DNA of 34,773 nt from an uncultured Planctomycetia bacterium (GCA_938003765.1 CALKYE010000095.1:1-34773); one strand, 5' to 3'; shown: positions 16,250-25,793, counted from the stretch's first letter. Numbers and translations are program-made. Notes: generated by a model from the sequence alone, not told the origin.

Positions 16250-19200
16250 ATGACTCGCAAGGAAACTCTGTGGAACAAGATCTCGTCGCCCAGCGTGCTG
16301 CTCGTGCTGACGGCGCTCTTCACGGGGCTGTTCATCGCGCCGAGCTTCGATTCCGCTCGGCCGCGCACCGCGGCGCTCGCGTGGGATCCGGTGAACGTCG
16401 TCGGCAAGGCCGATGGGCTGATCACGTTCGATCCGCTCGAGCAGGCGTACGGCAAGCTGGGAAACGCGCAGCCGTGGATCGATGGGAGTGATGATCAGCG
16501 CGCCCGCTTCTCGGTCGATGCGCTCGCGGCCGGGCTGGCGCGTGGGGCGGCGGCGGATGGACGTTGGCTCGTCCTGCTCGAGTCGGTGCGCGGCGGATCG
16601 CTCAGCGAGGACCACGAGCGGCGCCTGCGAGGCCGCTACGCGACGGCGGCTGCGCTCGTTCGCGAAGGCCTCTACCCGCGCCAGTCCAAGCGCCTGAACC
16701 TGTGCTGGTTCTCGCCCGCGGAGGCCGTGCAGTTCGCCGACCCCGACCGGGGCGGCGTGCTCGTGCCCTACGAGTTCTTCGACGCTGCCGCGGGCCACTC
16801 GGCTTCGTACGCGCGCGTGTGCGTGTGCTGGATCGACGAAGCTGCGATCGAGCGCGATCCGATGCGCTTCGGCCTGGCCTTCGAACGCGCGCTCGACAGC
16901 GCTCTGCTGAGCGCGCAAGCGGCTCGCAGCCGCGTCGATCTGTGCTGGCTCGGTCCGACGACGTCGGGACGCTTGAGAGAGCTCGTCTCGAGCTTCAAGG
17001 CGCTCGATCCGTCCGCCCGCGCCGCGTCGCGGCTGAAGATCGCAACGCCCTACGCCACTTCGCCGAAAGTGGCGCTGCCCGGGGAGAGCGCGCCGGATGC
17101 GAACGAGCTCGCAGACGCGTCGTGGACGGGTCCGGGCCTCTCGATCCGGCGCGCAGTCAACACCGACCTCGTGCTGGCGCGCCTGCTGACCGCCGAACTC
17201 CTCGCCCGCGTGCCCGCGCTGCTGCCGATGAACGAGCCGCTGGACTCGACGCGCGAGCTCGCCAGCCCGGCGTGGCTGCGCCTCGTCGCCGCACCTGTGC
17301 GAGCACTCGGCTTCATTCCGCGCAGGCCGAGCAACAGGCCGGTTCGGGTCGCCCTGATCACCGAGCAGGACTCGACCTACGGTCAGTCCTGGCTCGACAA
17401 CATGCAGACAGCGCGACGCGAGCTGAGCGGCACGGCGGAAGCCCCGCGTCATCCGCAGCTCGCGGCTCTCGAGTTCACGGTGTTCCCGGTGTTCGGCTGG
17501 GTCGACGCGCTCGTGCGTGAGAACAAGGACAACGCCGCTGCGACCACCGTGTCGCGCGACTACCCGGCGGAGGCGCACCAGCTCGACTACCTGGGGCGGC
17601 TGCGCGACGAGATCGCGGTCGAGGGGCGCTTCGACGCCATCGGCGTGTTCGTGACCGAGGAGTACGACACGATGATGATCCTCGAGGCGCTGCGGCCGCA
17701 GTTCCCCGGGGCCACGTTCTTCACGACCGATCTCGACGCGCGCTACCTGCATCCGCGCCACGCTCCGTTCACGCGCAACCTCGTGGTCGCGTCGCACTTC
17801 GGGCTGACGCCGGCGGGCGACGACTCTGACGCAGCGGCGAGCGTTCGCCACGCCTCGCCTCAGTTCCGCGACGGCTACCAGACGGGCGTCTACACCGCGG
17901 TGCGCGCGCTGGCGCGAAAGAGCGAGCCGCAGCCGCCGCAGACCGCGGGGATCTACGAGATCGGTCGCACGCGCATCGTCGAGCTGAACAGCGCCTCCCG
18001 CGCCGACAGCACGGAGCCCGTGGTGCAGGCGCGCGCCGACGAGCGCACCCAGCTCGAGAACTTCGCCAGCGAGCTGCGCGGCTGGCTCGCCGGGGCCGAA
18101 GTGAGCGCGGCGCCTCGCGTCGACGACGTTGACGCGGCGCCAGCGAGCGCGGGGGAGGCTCGGCCCTCGACGTTCATCTACGTCTGGGCCGCCGCCAGCA
18201 TCGCGGGGCTGTTGCTCGCGCTGCTCGTCTTCGCGGTGCGGCCGCGCCGCCTCGATTCCCGCCGCCGACGCTCCGACGCGCGCGTCGCCTTGGCGTTCCT
18301 CTCGGTGGTCGCTCCAGCGCTGGGTCTGTTGCTGCTGCTCGGCGTGCTCGCCGACGCCGAAGCGCGCTACGTCGCTGAGCCGCTCTACCTGTTCCAGGGC
18401 GTGAGCTCGTGGCCGACGTTCGGCCTGCGCGCGGTGACCGCGGTCGTGTGCGTGGTCGCGCTGATCTCGATCGAGCTCCGCCTGCGCCGGTACGGCTCGG
18501 CGGTCGAGATGGAGCGGGGTGTCGCCGGCGCCAAGGCCGTCAGCGCGCTGTGGGTCGTGGACTGGAGCGCCTTCGAGGCTTGGCGCGCCGCGTTCGCCGA
18601 GACTCGTGGTCAGCGACTCGGCGCGCGCCTCCGCGCAGCTCTTCGCGCGGCTGTCGAAGACGTGCGCGGCGGGAGCGGGCGCGACGCGCAGGCCGGGGCG
18701 GACGCTTCGTCGAGCGCGCGCGACATCGACGAGCTGTGGGCCTTCCTGTGTCGCTCCGTGCGCCGCCCGGCCTGGACCACGCTGCACGTGCTGCTCGTCG
18801 CGCTGGTGCTGTACTTCGCCATCGCGCCGTTCTTCATCCTCGCTCCGCCGCCGCCGAGCCCCGTGCGCGGCGAGCTCGCCTACCTGCTCGACCGGCTCAC
18901 GCTGTTCGCCTCGGTGTTCCTGTTCCTGATGTTGATGGTGCGCGTGATGGAGGTCTCGTTCTTCGCCTGTCGCGCCATCGGCCGGGTCGTGGATCCCAAG
19001 GCGATCACCTTGAGAGACCGCGACGGCGACGTCGTCACCTCCGGGCGCGAGCGACTCGAACTCGCCAAGCGCATCGCCTCGGCCGTCGAACCGCTCGTGT
19101 GGGGGCCGATGGCCGCGCTCGGGCTGATGATCGGCTCGCGCGCCTCCGTGTTCGACGCGTGGCCCTGGCCCAGCGTGCTCATGACCGTGTTCGCGTTGTT

Positions 19201-19489
19201 CTTCACCATGCTCGTGCTCGCGATCCTCGGCATGCGTCGCCAGTGCGAGCGCGCGCGCACGAGCGTGCTGGGTTCGCTGGATCACGCGCGCGAGCGCTGC
19301 GCCTACGACGAGGCCGCCAGTCGCCGGCTCGCGGCCTTGCGCGACGAGATCGAGGCGCTGTCCGGCGGCGCGTTCTCGCCGCTCCTTCAGCATCCGCTGC
19401 TGCGCGCGTTGGCGCTCCCGCTCGCTGCGTTCGGCGCCAACCTGGCCTTCGAACGCAACCTGCTCGAGCGGCTGCTCGGCTCGCTCTGA
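16250..19489 (+). CDS. Giant membrane protein with periplasmic-binding-protein-like ectodomain (paralog 2)
   Basis: 1079 residues. ATG 16250 has a good GAGGAG ribosome site at 16238-16243. Topology: one helix at ~15-33, exported region to ~640, helices near 641-662, 679-700, 724-745, 843-865, 882-906, 951-965 and 975-993, then a soluble tail. The ectodomain has VRVALITEQDSTYGQSW (~365), FDAIGVFVTEEYDTMMILEAL (~462, shown in part as key residues FDAIGVF and YDTMM), TDLDARYLH (~493) and TRNLVVASHFGL. The tail has a short heptad-like segment then GAFSPLLQHPL. The order and spacing match the upstream paralog, so this is a tandem duplication. No kinase, cyclase or ABC partner is adjacent; the downstream GT39-like gene follows after 54 bp. 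Function unknown. Confidence 0.87.
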   Translation: MTRKETLWNKISSPSVLLVLTALFTGLFIAPSFDSARPRTAALAWDPVNVVGKADGLITFDPLEQAYGKLGNAQPWIDGSDDQRARFSVDALAAGLARGAAADGRWLVLLESVRGGSLSEDHERRLRGRYATAAALVREGLYPRQSKRLNLCWFSPAEAVQFADPDRGGVLVPYEFFDAAAGHSASYARVCVCWIDEAAIERDPMRFGLAFERALDSALLSAQAARSRVDLCWLGPTTSGRLRELVSSFKALDPSARAASRLKIATPYATSPKVALPGESAPDANELADASWTGPGLSIRRAVNTDLVLARLLTAELLARVPALLPMNEPLDSTRELASPAWLRLVAAPVRALGFIPRRPSNRPVRVALITEQDSTYGQSWLDNMQTARRELSGTAEAPRHPQLAALEFTVFPVFGWVDALVRENKDNAAATTVSRDYPAEAHQLDYLGRLRDEIAVEGRFDAIGVFVTEEYDTMMILEALRPQFPGATFFTTDLDARYLHPRHAPFTRNLVVASHFGLTPAGDDSDAAASVRHASPQFRDGYQTGVYTAVRALARKSEPQPPQTAGIYEIGRTRIVELNSASRADSTEPVVQARADERTQLENFASELRGWLAGAEVSAAPRVDDVDAAPASAGEARPSTFIYVWAAASIAGLLLALLVFAVRPRRLDSRRRRSDARVALAFLSVVAPALGLLLLLGVLADAEARYVAEPLYLFQGVSSWPTFGLRAVTAVVCVVALISIELRLRRYGSAVEMERGVAGAKAVSALWVVDWSAFEAWRAAFAETRGQRLGARLRAALRAAVEDVRGGSGRDAQAGADASSSARDIDELWAFLCRSVRRPAWTTLHVLLVALVLYFAIAPFFILAPPPPSPVRGELAYLLDRLTLFASVFLFLMLMVRVMEVSFFACRAIGRVVDPKAITLRDRDGDVVTSGRERLELAKRIASAVEPLVWGPMAALGLMIGSRASVFDAWPWPSVLMTVFALFFTMLVLAILGMRRQCERARTSVLGSLDHARERCAYDEAASRRLAALRDEIEALSGGAFSPLLQHPLLRALALPLAAFGANLAFERNLLERLLGSL

Positions 19490-19530
19490 CGAGCAGCGTT
19501 CCCGGCCCGGACGAGCGCTCGCGCGACCGC

Positions 19531-19536
19531 TACACT
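19531..19536 (+). promoter_or_regulatory. Candidate -10 element, possibly for a leaderless transcript
   Basis: TACACT sits 7 nt before the GTG at 19544, so transcription would begin at or next to the start codon. There is no Shine-Dalgarno sequence in the gap. No clear -35 hexamer is seen, so this rests on one short element and its spacing. Confidence 0.3.
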
Positions 19537-19543
19537 CCGCGGC

Positions 19544-21700
19544 GTGGACGAATCCGTGATTCGAGGCGCGTGGCTCGCGCTTTCGCTCCCGTGCGGGTTG
19601 GTGCTGTTCACCCTGGCGGCGTACCACGCTCAGGTGCGCGTCGCTTTCGGAGTGGTCTTGCTGGTCGCGCTGGCCGCGCTCTACCTGCTCGACGTGCAAG
19701 CAGGCCCGGCGGTTGGCTATCACCACTATCGGCTGTTCGACGAGCAGGGCGAGTTCCAACAGCCGATGGCGTTCGCCGTGGCCAGCACTGCGATCGGGCT
19801 GGTGGCGCACACCGGGTTCAAGCTCCACGGCGCCGGTGAATTCCGACGCGTGGTCCGCGAGGTGCTCGGCGGTTGGCGACTGTTCGCGTTCGCGGCGCTC
19901 GTCGTGGCGACGTCCGCGAAGATCTCTCGACCGCTGGAGCGCAGCCTCGCGGAGTTCGGGATGGTCGGCCTGGCGCACCTCGCGGGGCTCGCGCTCGTCG
20001 CAGCGCTTGCGTTCGAGCTCACGCCTGTAGCCCTCGCGCGCCTGCAGTCCGGGTGGGCGCGCGTCTTCGGTCCAGCGGGCGACGACACGCCGGCGCCCGG
20101 CGGCGCGGATCGCTTCGCCTGGACGCTCGCCATCGCGAGCACGCTCGTCGCGGCGCTGCTCAACGTCCTCGTCTACGAGCGCATGCCGCACGTCCCCGAC
20201 GAGGTCGTGTACCTCTTCCACGCGCGCTATCTCGCCGCGGGCGAGCTGTTCCTCGCGCCGCCGCCCGTCCCGGCGGCGTTCGATCTCGACCTGATGCTGC
20301 TCGACCAGGGCAAGTGGTACTGCCCCGTGCCGCTCGGCTGGCCGCTGGTGCTGGCGCTCGGCGCGTGGGTGGGCGCTCCCTCGCTGGTGAACCCGCTGCT
20401 CGGCGGCGCGACGGTGCTCGTGGTGTACGCGCTGCTGCGCGAGCTCACCTCGCGCCGCAACGCGCGCATCGCCATCGCGCTGCTCAGCCTCTCGCCGTGG
20501 TTCGTGTTCCTCAACATGAGCTACATGACGCATCCGCTGACCCTGCTCGCTGCGAGTTGCGCAGCCCTCGGCGTCGCTCGCGCGCGCCGCACCGGGAGCA
20601 TCGCGAGCTGCGTCGGCGCGGGACTGGCGATCGGCGTGGCGTCGCTGGTGCGGCCGCTCGACGGACTCTTGCTCGCGCTGCTCCTGGGTCTGTGGTCGAT
20701 CGGACTGGGCGGAGCGCGACTGCGCTGGGCTTCGATCGCCGCGCTCGTCGCGAGCACGGCGCTGAGCGGGCTCGCGGTGCTGCCGTACAACCGCGCGCTC
20801 ACCGGCGAGCCGCTGCGCTTTCCGATCCAACGCTACGTCGACGTCGTCTACGGCCCGGGCAAGAACGACATGGGCTTCGGCCCCGACAAGGGCCTGGGCT
20901 GGGGCGGACTCGATCCGTGGCCGGGGCACACGCTCTGGGAAGGCCTCGTCACCGCGCAGTTCAACCTGTTCAGCGTGAACGCCGAGCTGTTCGGCTGGTG
21001 CACGGGTTCGCTCGCGCTGGTGTGGCTGTGGTTGCTCGCGACGCGCTGGGGAAAGACCGATCGCGCGATGGCGTGCGTGGTCGTCGCGATCGTCGGCTCG
21101 AGCTTGCTCTACTGGTTCAACGGCGGCCCTGACTTCGGCGCGCGCTACTGGCACCTGATCCTCGTGCCGCTTCTGTGGGCGAGCGTGCGCGGCTTGAACG
21201 AGCTCGAGCGCCGCCTCGACGATCCGGCGCGCGCGCACGCGGCCCTGGCGCTGCTCGCGCTGCTGTCGCTGACGACTTGGATGCCCTGGCGCGCGCTCGA
21301 CAAGTACTGGGGCTATCGCGGCGTGCGCGGGACGGCGCGCGACGTCGTCGCTGACGCGAACCTCGAGCGCGAGCTGGTGCTCGTGCGCGGCGAGCGACAC
21401 CCGGATCTCGCGGCGCTGGCGTGGCTCAACCCGTCGCGCTGGGACGCGGACGCGCCGATCTTCGCCTGGGCGCGCGACGGCGAGACCAGCGCCGAGCTGC
21501 TCCACGAGTTCTCCGACCGCGCGGTCCGCATCGTCGGCCGGCGCACCGATGACGCGAGCGAGTTCGAGATCTCCCCGTCGCTGACCGCGCGCGCGGCTTG
21601 GGAGACGCTGATCGAGCGCGCGGATCCGGGCTGGCGCGGCGCGCTGACGCCGCTGTTCGACGAGCAGGACCGCTGCACCGCCCTCGAGGTGACGCGGTGA
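19544..21700 (+). CDS. Membrane glycosyltransferase, GT39/ArnT-PMT-like
   Basis: 718 residues with about a dozen hydrophobic helices. The key landmark is YERMPHVPDEVVYLFHARYL after a transmembrane segment: the D-E pair and following YxxxARYLAAGE are typical of the first external loop of GT-C enzymes that take sugars from polyprenyl phosphate. NPLLGGATVLVVYALLREL and SPWFVFLNMSYMTHPLTLL follow the PMT_2 pattern, and a hydrophilic tail begins near residue 600. Start GTG 19544 is supported by the near -10 element; GTG 19556 is an alternative. The stop overlaps the GTG of the epimerase gene (GTGA), so both are translated together. It would transfer a sugar to an envelope or secreted acceptor; donor and acceptor are unknown. 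Confidence 0.8.
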   Translation: MDESVIRGAWLALSLPCGLVLFTLAAYHAQVRVAFGVVLLVALAALYLLDVQAGPAVGYHHYRLFDEQGEFQQPMAFAVASTAIGLVAHTGFKLHGAGEFRRVVREVLGGWRLFAFAALVVATSAKISRPLERSLAEFGMVGLAHLAGLALVAALAFELTPVALARLQSGWARVFGPAGDDTPAPGGADRFAWTLAIASTLVAALLNVLVYERMPHVPDEVVYLFHARYLAAGELFLAPPPVPAAFDLDLMLLDQGKWYCPVPLGWPLVLALGAWVGAPSLVNPLLGGATVLVVYALLRELTSRRNARIAIALLSLSPWFVFLNMSYMTHPLTLLAASCAALGVARARRTGSIASCVGAGLAIGVASLVRPLDGLLLALLLGLWSIGLGGARLRWASIAALVASTALSGLAVLPYNRALTGEPLRFPIQRYVDVVYGPGKNDMGFGPDKGLGWGGLDPWPGHTLWEGLVTAQFNLFSVNAELFGWCTGSLALVWLWLLATRWGKTDRAMACVVVAIVGSSLLYWFNGGPDFGARYWHLILVPLLWASVRGLNELERRLDDPARAHAALALLALLSLTTWMPWRALDKYWGYRGVRGTARDVVADANLERELVLVRGERHPDLAALAWLNPSRWDADAPIFAWARDGETSAELLHEFSDRAVRIVGRRTDDASEFEISPSLTARAAWETLIERADPGWRGALTPLFDEQDRCTALEVTR

Positions 21701-22665
21701 GCGTGCTCGACCTGTACCGCGACAAGCGCGCGCTCGTGCTGGGCGGCGGCGGCTTCATCGGGCAGTGGGTGGCGGCCAAGCTCAACGTGCGCGGCGCGGA
21801 TGTGGCGGTAGCGGCGCGCGACGCGCTCTCGGCGACGCGCCTGTTGCGTGCGCACGGCGTCGTGTGCGACGTGCGCTCCGCCGATCTGGCGCGCAGCGGC
21901 GAAGCGACGCGGCTCGTGCGCGTGTTCCGGCCGCAGATCGTGTTCAACCTCGCCGGTTACGGCGTCGACCGCGGCGAGCGCGACGAGCTCGCGATGCAGC
22001 AGCTCAACTGCGAGCTCGTGGCGGAACTGGCCGCCGCCGTCGAGAGCGACGCGCACTGGCGCGGCCAGGCGCTGGTGCACGTCGGCAGCGCGCTCGAGTT
22101 CGGAGAAGTCGGCGGCGACCTCGCTGATCCCTGGCGCTGCGCGCCGACGACCAGTTACGGCCAGACCAAGCTCGAGGGCGCGCGCGCGCTGGCTCAGATC
22201 AGCCGGCGCCGCGGAGTGCGCGCGGTGTGCGCGCGACTGTTCACCGTCTACGGACCGGGCGAGCACCCCGGGCGCCTGCTGCCGAGCTTGATCGAGGCCG
22301 CGCAGGGCTCCGGTCCGCTGGCGCTGAGCGCCGGGCTCCAGCAACGCGACTTCACGTACGTCGAGGACGTCGCCGAGGGCCTGCTGCGCATCGGCGCGCT
22401 GAGCGATCCGATCGAGGCGCGCGCGCTGAACCTCGCGACCGGCCGCCTCACCAGCGTGCGCGAGTTCGTCGAGATCGCGGCGCAGCTCGTGGGCTTGCCG
22501 CGGGCGCGGCTGGACTTCGGCGCGCTGCCGACGCGCGCGGAGGAGATGCGCCACGGCGCGGTGGCGATCGGAGTCCTGCGCGCGCTGTGCGACTGGGCGC
22601 CGAGCGCGTCGATCGCCGAGGGCGTGCGGCGCACGCTGGTGTTCCGTCAGCGACGCGCGCGGTAG
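21697..22665 (+). CDS. NAD-dependent epimerase/dehydratase, extended SDR
   Basis: 322 residues starting at GTG 21697, which overlaps the preceding stop by 4 nt (GTGA). The Rossmann motif GGGGFIG at residues 16-22 is the extended-SDR GxxGxxG; the catalytic triad can be read as S131 (VGSALEFGE), Y154 and K158 (SYGQTK). DFTYVEDVAEGLL is the usual motif before the substrate-binding region, and NLATGRLTSVREFVEIA follows as in UDP-sugar epimerases. Length is normal. It probably makes or alters a nucleotide sugar for the overlapping GT39-like enzyme; the exact sugar cannot be told. UDP-glucose 4-epimerase-like, dehydratase-like and reductase-like members are all possible. Confidence 0.87.
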   Translation: MSVLDLYRDKRALVLGGGGFIGQWVAAKLNVRGADVAVAARDALSATRLLRAHGVVCDVRSADLARSGEATRLVRVFRPQIVFNLAGYGVDRGERDELAMQQLNCELVAELAAAVESDAHWRGQALVHVGSALEFGEVGGDLADPWRCAPTTSYGQTKLEGARALAQISRRRGVRAVCARLFTVYGPGEHPGRLLPSLIEAAQGSGPLALSAGLQQRDFTYVEDVAEGLLRIGALSDPIEARALNLATGRLTSVREFVEIAAQLVGLPRARLDFGALPTRAEEMRHGAVAIGVLRALCDWAPSASIAEGVRRTLVFRQRRAR

Positions 22666-22797
22666 GGCGCTCGTGCGGATCGCTTCGGGCGAGCGCGAAA
22701 GCGCGGGCGACTCGACCTCAATCGAATGCGCCGAGCCAATGGCGCCGTGGCGCGCTGTACCGCAGGATCTGCGCGCGGCTCCCGGCTGCAGCGCAAC

Positions 22798-24087
22798 ATG
22801 AACACCCAGTCGGATCCGCCGCACTCGACCCCCTCCGAGCTCTGGCCCGTCGCCGTCGTCGGCGCAGGCGCAGCGGGGCTCCTCGCGGCTCTGTTCGCGG
22901 GGCGCGCGGGCGCGCAGGTGCTCCTGTGCGAGACGCGCCCCAAGCCCGGGGCCAAGATCCGCGTGAGCGGCGGGGGACGCTGCAACGTGCTGCCGTCGCA
23001 GTCGGAGCTCGACGACTTCTTCACCCACGGCTCGCGCAACGCGCTGCGCAACCTGTTCGCGTCGTGGCCGCTGGCGCAGGTGCGCGAGTTCTTCGAGCGC
23101 GACCTGGGTGTCGCGTTGAAGGTCGAGGAGACCGGCAAGGTGTTTCCGGTCAGCGACGACCCGCGCGAGATCGTCGACGGGTTGCTCAACGCCTGCGCCG
23201 CCGCGGGCGTTCGACTGCGCGCCGGAGAGCGAGTCGTCGCCGTGCGCCGCGTCGACGGGCCCGCGGCCGCGCGCTTCGAGCTCGAGTTCGACGGCGGCGC
23301 CGTCGTTCGCGCGCGCAGCGTGATCCTCGCCACCGGAGGGTTGTCGCTCCCCAAGACCGGCAGCGACGGCTTCGGCTTCGAGGTCGCACGCAACCTCGGC
23401 CTGCGCGTCGAGGCGACCTACCCGGCGCTCGTGCCGCTCCTCGCCGCCGATGCGGGCTGGGGTGAGCTGGCGGGCGTCTCGCTGCGCGTCGAACTTCGCG
23501 CACGCGCCGGGGACAAGCTGCTCGGATCGAGCGCGGGCGACTTCCTGTTCACGCACCGCGGGTTCAGCGGGCCCGCAGCGCTCGACATCTCGCGCTTCCT
23601 GGCGGCGCCGAACTCCGAGTCGGTGCGCTTGGAAGCAGCGTGGCTGACGTTCGACGCGGCGGAGTGGGAGCGGCGCCTGTCCGGCGGCGGAGTGCGCGCC
23701 GTGGGCGGAGCGTTGCGCGAGCTGTTGCCCCGCCGGCTCGTCACGCGGCTCACCGAGCTCGCCTCCGTTCCGGTCGAGCGCCGTCTGGCCGAGCTCACGC
23801 GCGAGGAGCGCAAGCGCCTCGTGAACGCGCTCGCGGCGTGTCCGCTCGCGATCGCGGGTGACGAGGGCTACCGCACGGCCGAGGTGACCGCGGGCGGCGT
23901 GGCGCTCGACGAGGTCGCGACCAAGACGCTCGAGTCGCGCACGATTGCGGGTCTGTACTTCGCGGGCGAAGTGCTCGACGTCGTCGGCCGCATCGGCGGC
24001 TTCAACTTCCTGTGGGCCTGGGTCAGCGGACGCAAGGCCGGAATGGCAGCGGCGTCAGCGGTGCTGTCCGCCGACGCCGCCCACTAA
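22798..24087 (+). CDS. BaiN/HI0933-family FAD-dependent oxidoreductase
   Basis: 429 residues from ATG 22798; the longer open frame adds a basic stretch before the dinucleotide fold and is rejected. FAD-binding GAGAAG (22-27), then the family signature IRVSGGGRCNV (around 54-64), GKVFPVSDDPREIVDGLL, ATGGLSLPKTGSDGFGFEVA, FTHRGFSGPAALDISR and, at the end, GLYFAGEVLDVVGRIGGFNF with AWVSGRKAG. These are the diagnostic blocks of the HI0933/YhiN/BaiN flavoprotein family, of full length. Members bind FAD and are thought to reduce organic substrates (BaiN acts on bile-acid intermediates in gut clostridia), but the substrate in other bacteria is unknown. It is separated by 132 bp from the epimerase and converges with the next gene at only 22 bp. 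Confidence 0.92.
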   Translation: MNTQSDPPHSTPSELWPVAVVGAGAAGLLAALFAGRAGAQVLLCETRPKPGAKIRVSGGGRCNVLPSQSELDDFFTHGSRNALRNLFASWPLAQVREFFERDLGVALKVEETGKVFPVSDDPREIVDGLLNACAAAGVRLRAGERVVAVRRVDGPAAARFELEFDGGAVVRARSVILATGGLSLPKTGSDGFGFEVARNLGLRVEATYPALVPLLAADAGWGELAGVSLRVELRARAGDKLLGSSAGDFLFTHRGFSGPAALDISRFLAAPNSESVRLEAAWLTFDAAEWERRLSGGGVRAVGGALRELLPRRLVTRLTELASVPVERRLAELTREERKRLVNALAACPLAIAGDEGYRTAEVTAGGVALDEVATKTLESRTIAGLYFAGEVLDVVGRIGGFNFLWAWVSGRKAGMAAASAVLSADAAH

Positions 24088-24109
24088 AGCGCTCAGACGC
24101 CCGCGCCGC

Positions 24110-25753
24110 TTACTTGCGGCGCACGTCGCCGGTTTCCTGCCCGAGCTCGGCGTAGGCCTTCCACAGCTCCTCGACGTGCGTGAAGACGTCCTTGCCCTCG
24201 AGCCCGAAGAGCTCCTCGCCCTTCGCGCGCCAGTCGTGCATGAAGGTCGAGGGCGTGCGCGCGTGGTTGCACGCCGCGCGCAGGAACTGCTGACCCTCCT
24301 TGCTGCTCTTTTTGGCCAGGAAGTCGATCAGGCTCCAGCACTTGGCGAGGTCCGCGTCGTTGAACTCCGCGGTCTTCTTGAGGGCCAGCTTGTCGATCTT
24401 GGGGCCCTTCTCGAGCGCCAGGGCATTGAAGTAGTCGCGCATGCCGAGCTGCACGGTCTTCTCGCCTTCCTTGGGCTGCTCGCGCTTGGTCGAGCTGCGA
24501 CCGGCGACCGGCTCTGTGAACGCGACGCACGTCACCGTGTTGCTGCCGAGCCACTCGAGCGACACGAACAGCCCCATGCCCTCGCCAATCCAATCCTGCG
24601 AGATGTCGAGGCGGTGCTTGTCGAAGTGGCACGCGGCGAGGTCGTGGCCGATCTGGTGCGCGACCATGCCTTCGAGACTCGCGTCGTCGCTCGCGCGCCA
24701 GTAGTGCACGTATTGCGGCGCGATCGTCCGCGACATTCCCGTGCCAGCGCTCTTGAGGCGCTCGTCTTTGCGCGGACCCCAGTTCTGACGGTAGTACTCG
24801 ACCCAGTAGCGCTCCTGCTTCGTCACGTCGTCGAAGCCGAAGAACCACTCGGAGAAGATGTAGTCGGGAATGTGGTCCTCGTAGGCCGAGTCGAGGTAGG
24901 GATCGACGAACTCGACGCGGAAGCCGTCGATGATCTCCTCCGCCAGGATCAGCAGGTTCTTGACGCGGTCGTCGTCGATGCCTTCGCGGTAGATGATCCG
25001 CGCGTGCAGGCTCTCCTGCATCTTGAACTTGTCGGCGCCGTTCGAGATCGCCTTCGAGGCCTCGATCAGGTCCGGCATGACCTCGACGGACTTCGGTGAG
25101 GCGAGCGCGGCGGCCTTGCGATCGCGCACGGCGTCCACGGTGGCCAGCTTGCGCTGCTTGGCGATCTCCTTGGCGAGTTTGTCGGCGGCGCCGGGGAAGA
25201 GCGTGGCGCGCAGCCACGACTCGAGCCGCTCCATGTTCATCAACGCGCGCTGGTGCGCGCCCATCCACTCGGGCCCGCCCTTGGGCTTGGCGTCGCGCTC
25301 GGCGAGCAGCGCGTCGATCTCGCGCTTGCGGTCCGCGTAATCGCCCGCGAACGTCGCGAGCGTTCCGTCCTTGACGATGATCGACGCTCCCGCGACATCA
25401 TCGGCGGGGATCGTGAGCACCTTCTTGCGGTTGCGGACGATCTTCTCGGTCCCGTCCTTCTCGCGCTCGATCTTGTACGACACGTTCAACGGGTCGTTCG
25501 CGTCGGCGAGCATCACGTTGTACGGCTCGCGACCGCCGCCCGCGGCGCCCATGCCGGGCACGCCGCCGCTCCCGGAAGCTTCCTTGAACTGCTCGCCGAC
25601 CACCATCAGCTCGCCGCTTCGCTGAACCAGATGGTCCTTGTAGCGGTTGGCGACTTTCGCGCTGGTGAAGCGGATCGCGATGATGTCGGCGGCCGCGGGG
25701 GAGGAGAAGGCCGCGAGGGCGGTGATGGCGATGAGTTGGGTGAGAAGGCGCAT
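24110..25753 (-). CDS. Secreted metallopeptidase-like protein with degenerate HExxH
   Basis: 547 residues from ATG 25753, which begins a signal peptide (MRLLTQLIAITALAAFSSPAAA); the frame stays open upstream but loses coding sense. The N-terminal part has strands resembling small secreted domains and a Lys/Glu-rich helical stretch (IAKQRKLATVDAVRDRK). The notable region is MVAHQIGHDL at residues 364-373, followed by DWIGEGMGLFVSLEWLG with E391 (H366-Q-x-x-H370-x20-E391). This is the layout of a gluzincin zinc site and the following EG(M/L) helix, but the catalytic Glu is Gln. It may bind zinc and not hydrolyse, or be a scaffolding pseudo-peptidase. It is divergent from the Cys-domain protein gene at 25931. 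Confidence 0.75.
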   Translation of the reverse strand: MRLLTQLIAITALAAFSSPAAADIIAIRFTSAKVANRYKDHLVQRSGELMVVGEQFKEASGSGGVPGMGAAGGGREPYNVMLADANDPLNVSYKIEREKDGTEKIVRNRKKVLTIPADDVAGASIIVKDGTLATFAGDYADRKREIDALLAERDAKPKGGPEWMGAHQRALMNMERLESWLRATLFPGAADKLAKEIAKQRKLATVDAVRDRKAAALASPKSVEVMPDLIEASKAISNGADKFKMQESLHARIIYREGIDDDRVKNLLILAEEIIDGFRVEFVDPYLDSAYEDHIPDYIFSEWFFGFDDVTKQERYWVEYYRQNWGPRKDERLKSAGTGMSRTIAPQYVHYWRASDDASLEGMVAHQIGHDLAACHFDKHRLDISQDWIGEGMGLFVSLEWLGSNTVTCVAFTEPVAGRSSTKREQPKEGEKTVQLGMRDYFNALALEKGPKIDKLALKKTAEFNDADLAKCWSLIDFLAKKSSKEGQQFLRAACNHARTPSTFMHDWRAKGEELFGLEGKDVFTHVEELWKAYAELGQETGDVRRK

Positions 25754-25793
25754 GAGACTCGGCTGCGAGCGAGGCCAGCGCGGAAGGTCGCCC

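Noticed and set aside
16076..21505. 1809-codon open frame on the minus strand
   Set aside because: It is antisense to two giant membrane protein genes and the GT39-like gene, extremely rich in Arg, His, Glu and Gln, and has no domain; stop-free antisense frames are expected in DNA this GC-rich.
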